DNA from: Amoebophrya sp. AT5.2
Lineage: Eukaryota; Sar; Dinophyceae; Syndiniales; Amoebophryaceae
DNA: 38,840 nt
Assembly: GCA_005223375.1 (NCBI GenBank)
Contig: RXOD01003898.1
Coordinates: 1 to 38,840 of the forward strand
Direction of reading: 5' to 3'
Each line of letters opens with the position of its first letter. The first letter of the stretch is position 1. The notes below the pieces were generated by a model. It did not search any database. It saw only the letters and a list, made by a program, of their open reading frames with translations, and was not told where the DNA came from. A program made the position numbers and the translations under genes. Shown piece after piece: positions 38,058-38,840 of the stretch.

Positions 38058-38840
38058 GGAGTCTTCCACTTGACCGCGCACTACACTAGCAGTACTAGAA
38101 GTAGCACTTGATGATCATGTTAACGTTCATGCCCGTTGATTCAGTTTACGTTCACAACCCCTGAAGCTGCAGAACGCAGCCGCCGCTCTACCTTCAGCAA
38201 ACCGTTGATTTCAGAATCTTGGCAGACGACGCAGCAGGACCAGAGTTGTTGGTGTTACACTTTACGCAGACAGAACTCGTCCAGGAAGAGCTTTGTACCA
38301 GTTGGCAAGACGGACGCTTAAAAAAGCGCAAGAAGCACATCAGATACGAAGTCGTGAAGGACGGCCGAGCCATGGCTGCGGCAGCCAGTACCAGTGGGTG
38401 TTTGACTGTTGACCGGCGCACAGCGCAGTCTATAATCTTCGTGGGGGGGATTATTCGTCACGCGTGATTTTCAGTACCAGGCAGTAGAGTGATGTGGACG
38501 TACCGGGGAGGGCGGGTAGAGGTGATCACAGGTATAAAAAAAAAAATATGTCATCTTCCGCTTGACGGGGAAAGGGAGCCCTGCGACGTTCGAAGGTGGA
38601 AGTATCACTCTCATCTGTTTCCATTATGGCGCAAGCACACTGACAGACGTAGAGCTGTGCGGAATCATGGAGGATCTTCTCGATCGTGCTGCGGATTTGC
38701 TTGCGTCGTCCGACCGCGTTCTCGTCTTGATCGGTCCGCGACCTGTGGAAGGGAGTCGTAGCTGGAGTCAAAACGGGGACGGGGGCAAGAAGACCAGAGG
38801 GTCTCACAATCCAACAGGCAAACCGAATCGGCGGGAGGAG
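38058..38840 (+). other. Right-edge region with a possible partial exon
   Basis: A + frame at about 38186-38400 (ILADDAAGPELLVLHFTQTE, QEELCTSWQDGRLKKRKKHI, RYEVVKDGRAMAAAA) looks coding. Candidate acceptors TTTCAG|AATC and CTTCAG|CAAAC lie at 38197-38214, and GT sites follow AGTACCA near 38390. No convincing start exon was found, and the next gene may extend beyond the window. An A run lies at 38536-38546. Confidence 0.3.

Overview
Eukaryotic nuclear DNA, most likely from a flagellated alveolate close to dinoflagellates. The evidence is indirect. There are many short spliceosomal introns (about 80-450 nt), most 3' splice sites read AG|G, exons are GC-rich and rich in Ala, Gly and Lys codons, and every gene I can support lies on the + strand, as in dinoflagellate unidirectional gene arrays. 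Four genes encode axonemal or dynein-related proteins. All introns were inferred from reading frame and homology, without transcripts. No tRNA, rRNA or CRISPR was seen.

Layout. 16-1992: low-complexity coiled-coil protein, perhaps continuing from the left edge. 3046-4492: five-exon unknown protein. 5415-9392: four-exon, 1147-aa unknown protein with a Lys/Ala tail. 10438-11902: DUF2071 (YqjF-like) protein with an apparent one-base frameshift at an A7 run. 12873-14948: single-exon acidic unknown. 15473-17042: two neighbouring unknowns, the first with an F-box-like segment. 17977-20878: four-exon divergent aldehyde dehydrogenase. 21772-23677: CFAP119/CCDC189-like axonemal protein. 24295-24836: LC8 dynein light chain. 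25875-34692: probable mitochondrial membrane protein whose first intron is 7.8 kb long. 35666-36561: roadblock/LC7 dynein light chain. 37308-38057: EFCAB10-like protein.

The most striking object is an apparently intact tyrosine-recombinase retrotransposon (about 26043-33619) inside the first intron of the 25875-34692 gene, in the same orientation. Its order is tyrosine recombinase, then a Gag-like protein with a CCCH zinc finger, then reverse transcriptase-RNase H. This differs from the usual DIRS/Ngaro order, in which the recombinase is last. Its 3' untranslated region holds a degenerate array of 70-100 bp repeats, several containing a GCTTTGAG-loop-CTCAAAGC hairpin. Identical 16-bp A/T blocks flank it.

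A second general signal is the splice sites. Of 25 inferred introns, 20 begin GTAC or GTAT instead of GTRAGT, and 14 are followed by an exon starting GT, so GT or GTA(C) is repeated at both ends of the intron.
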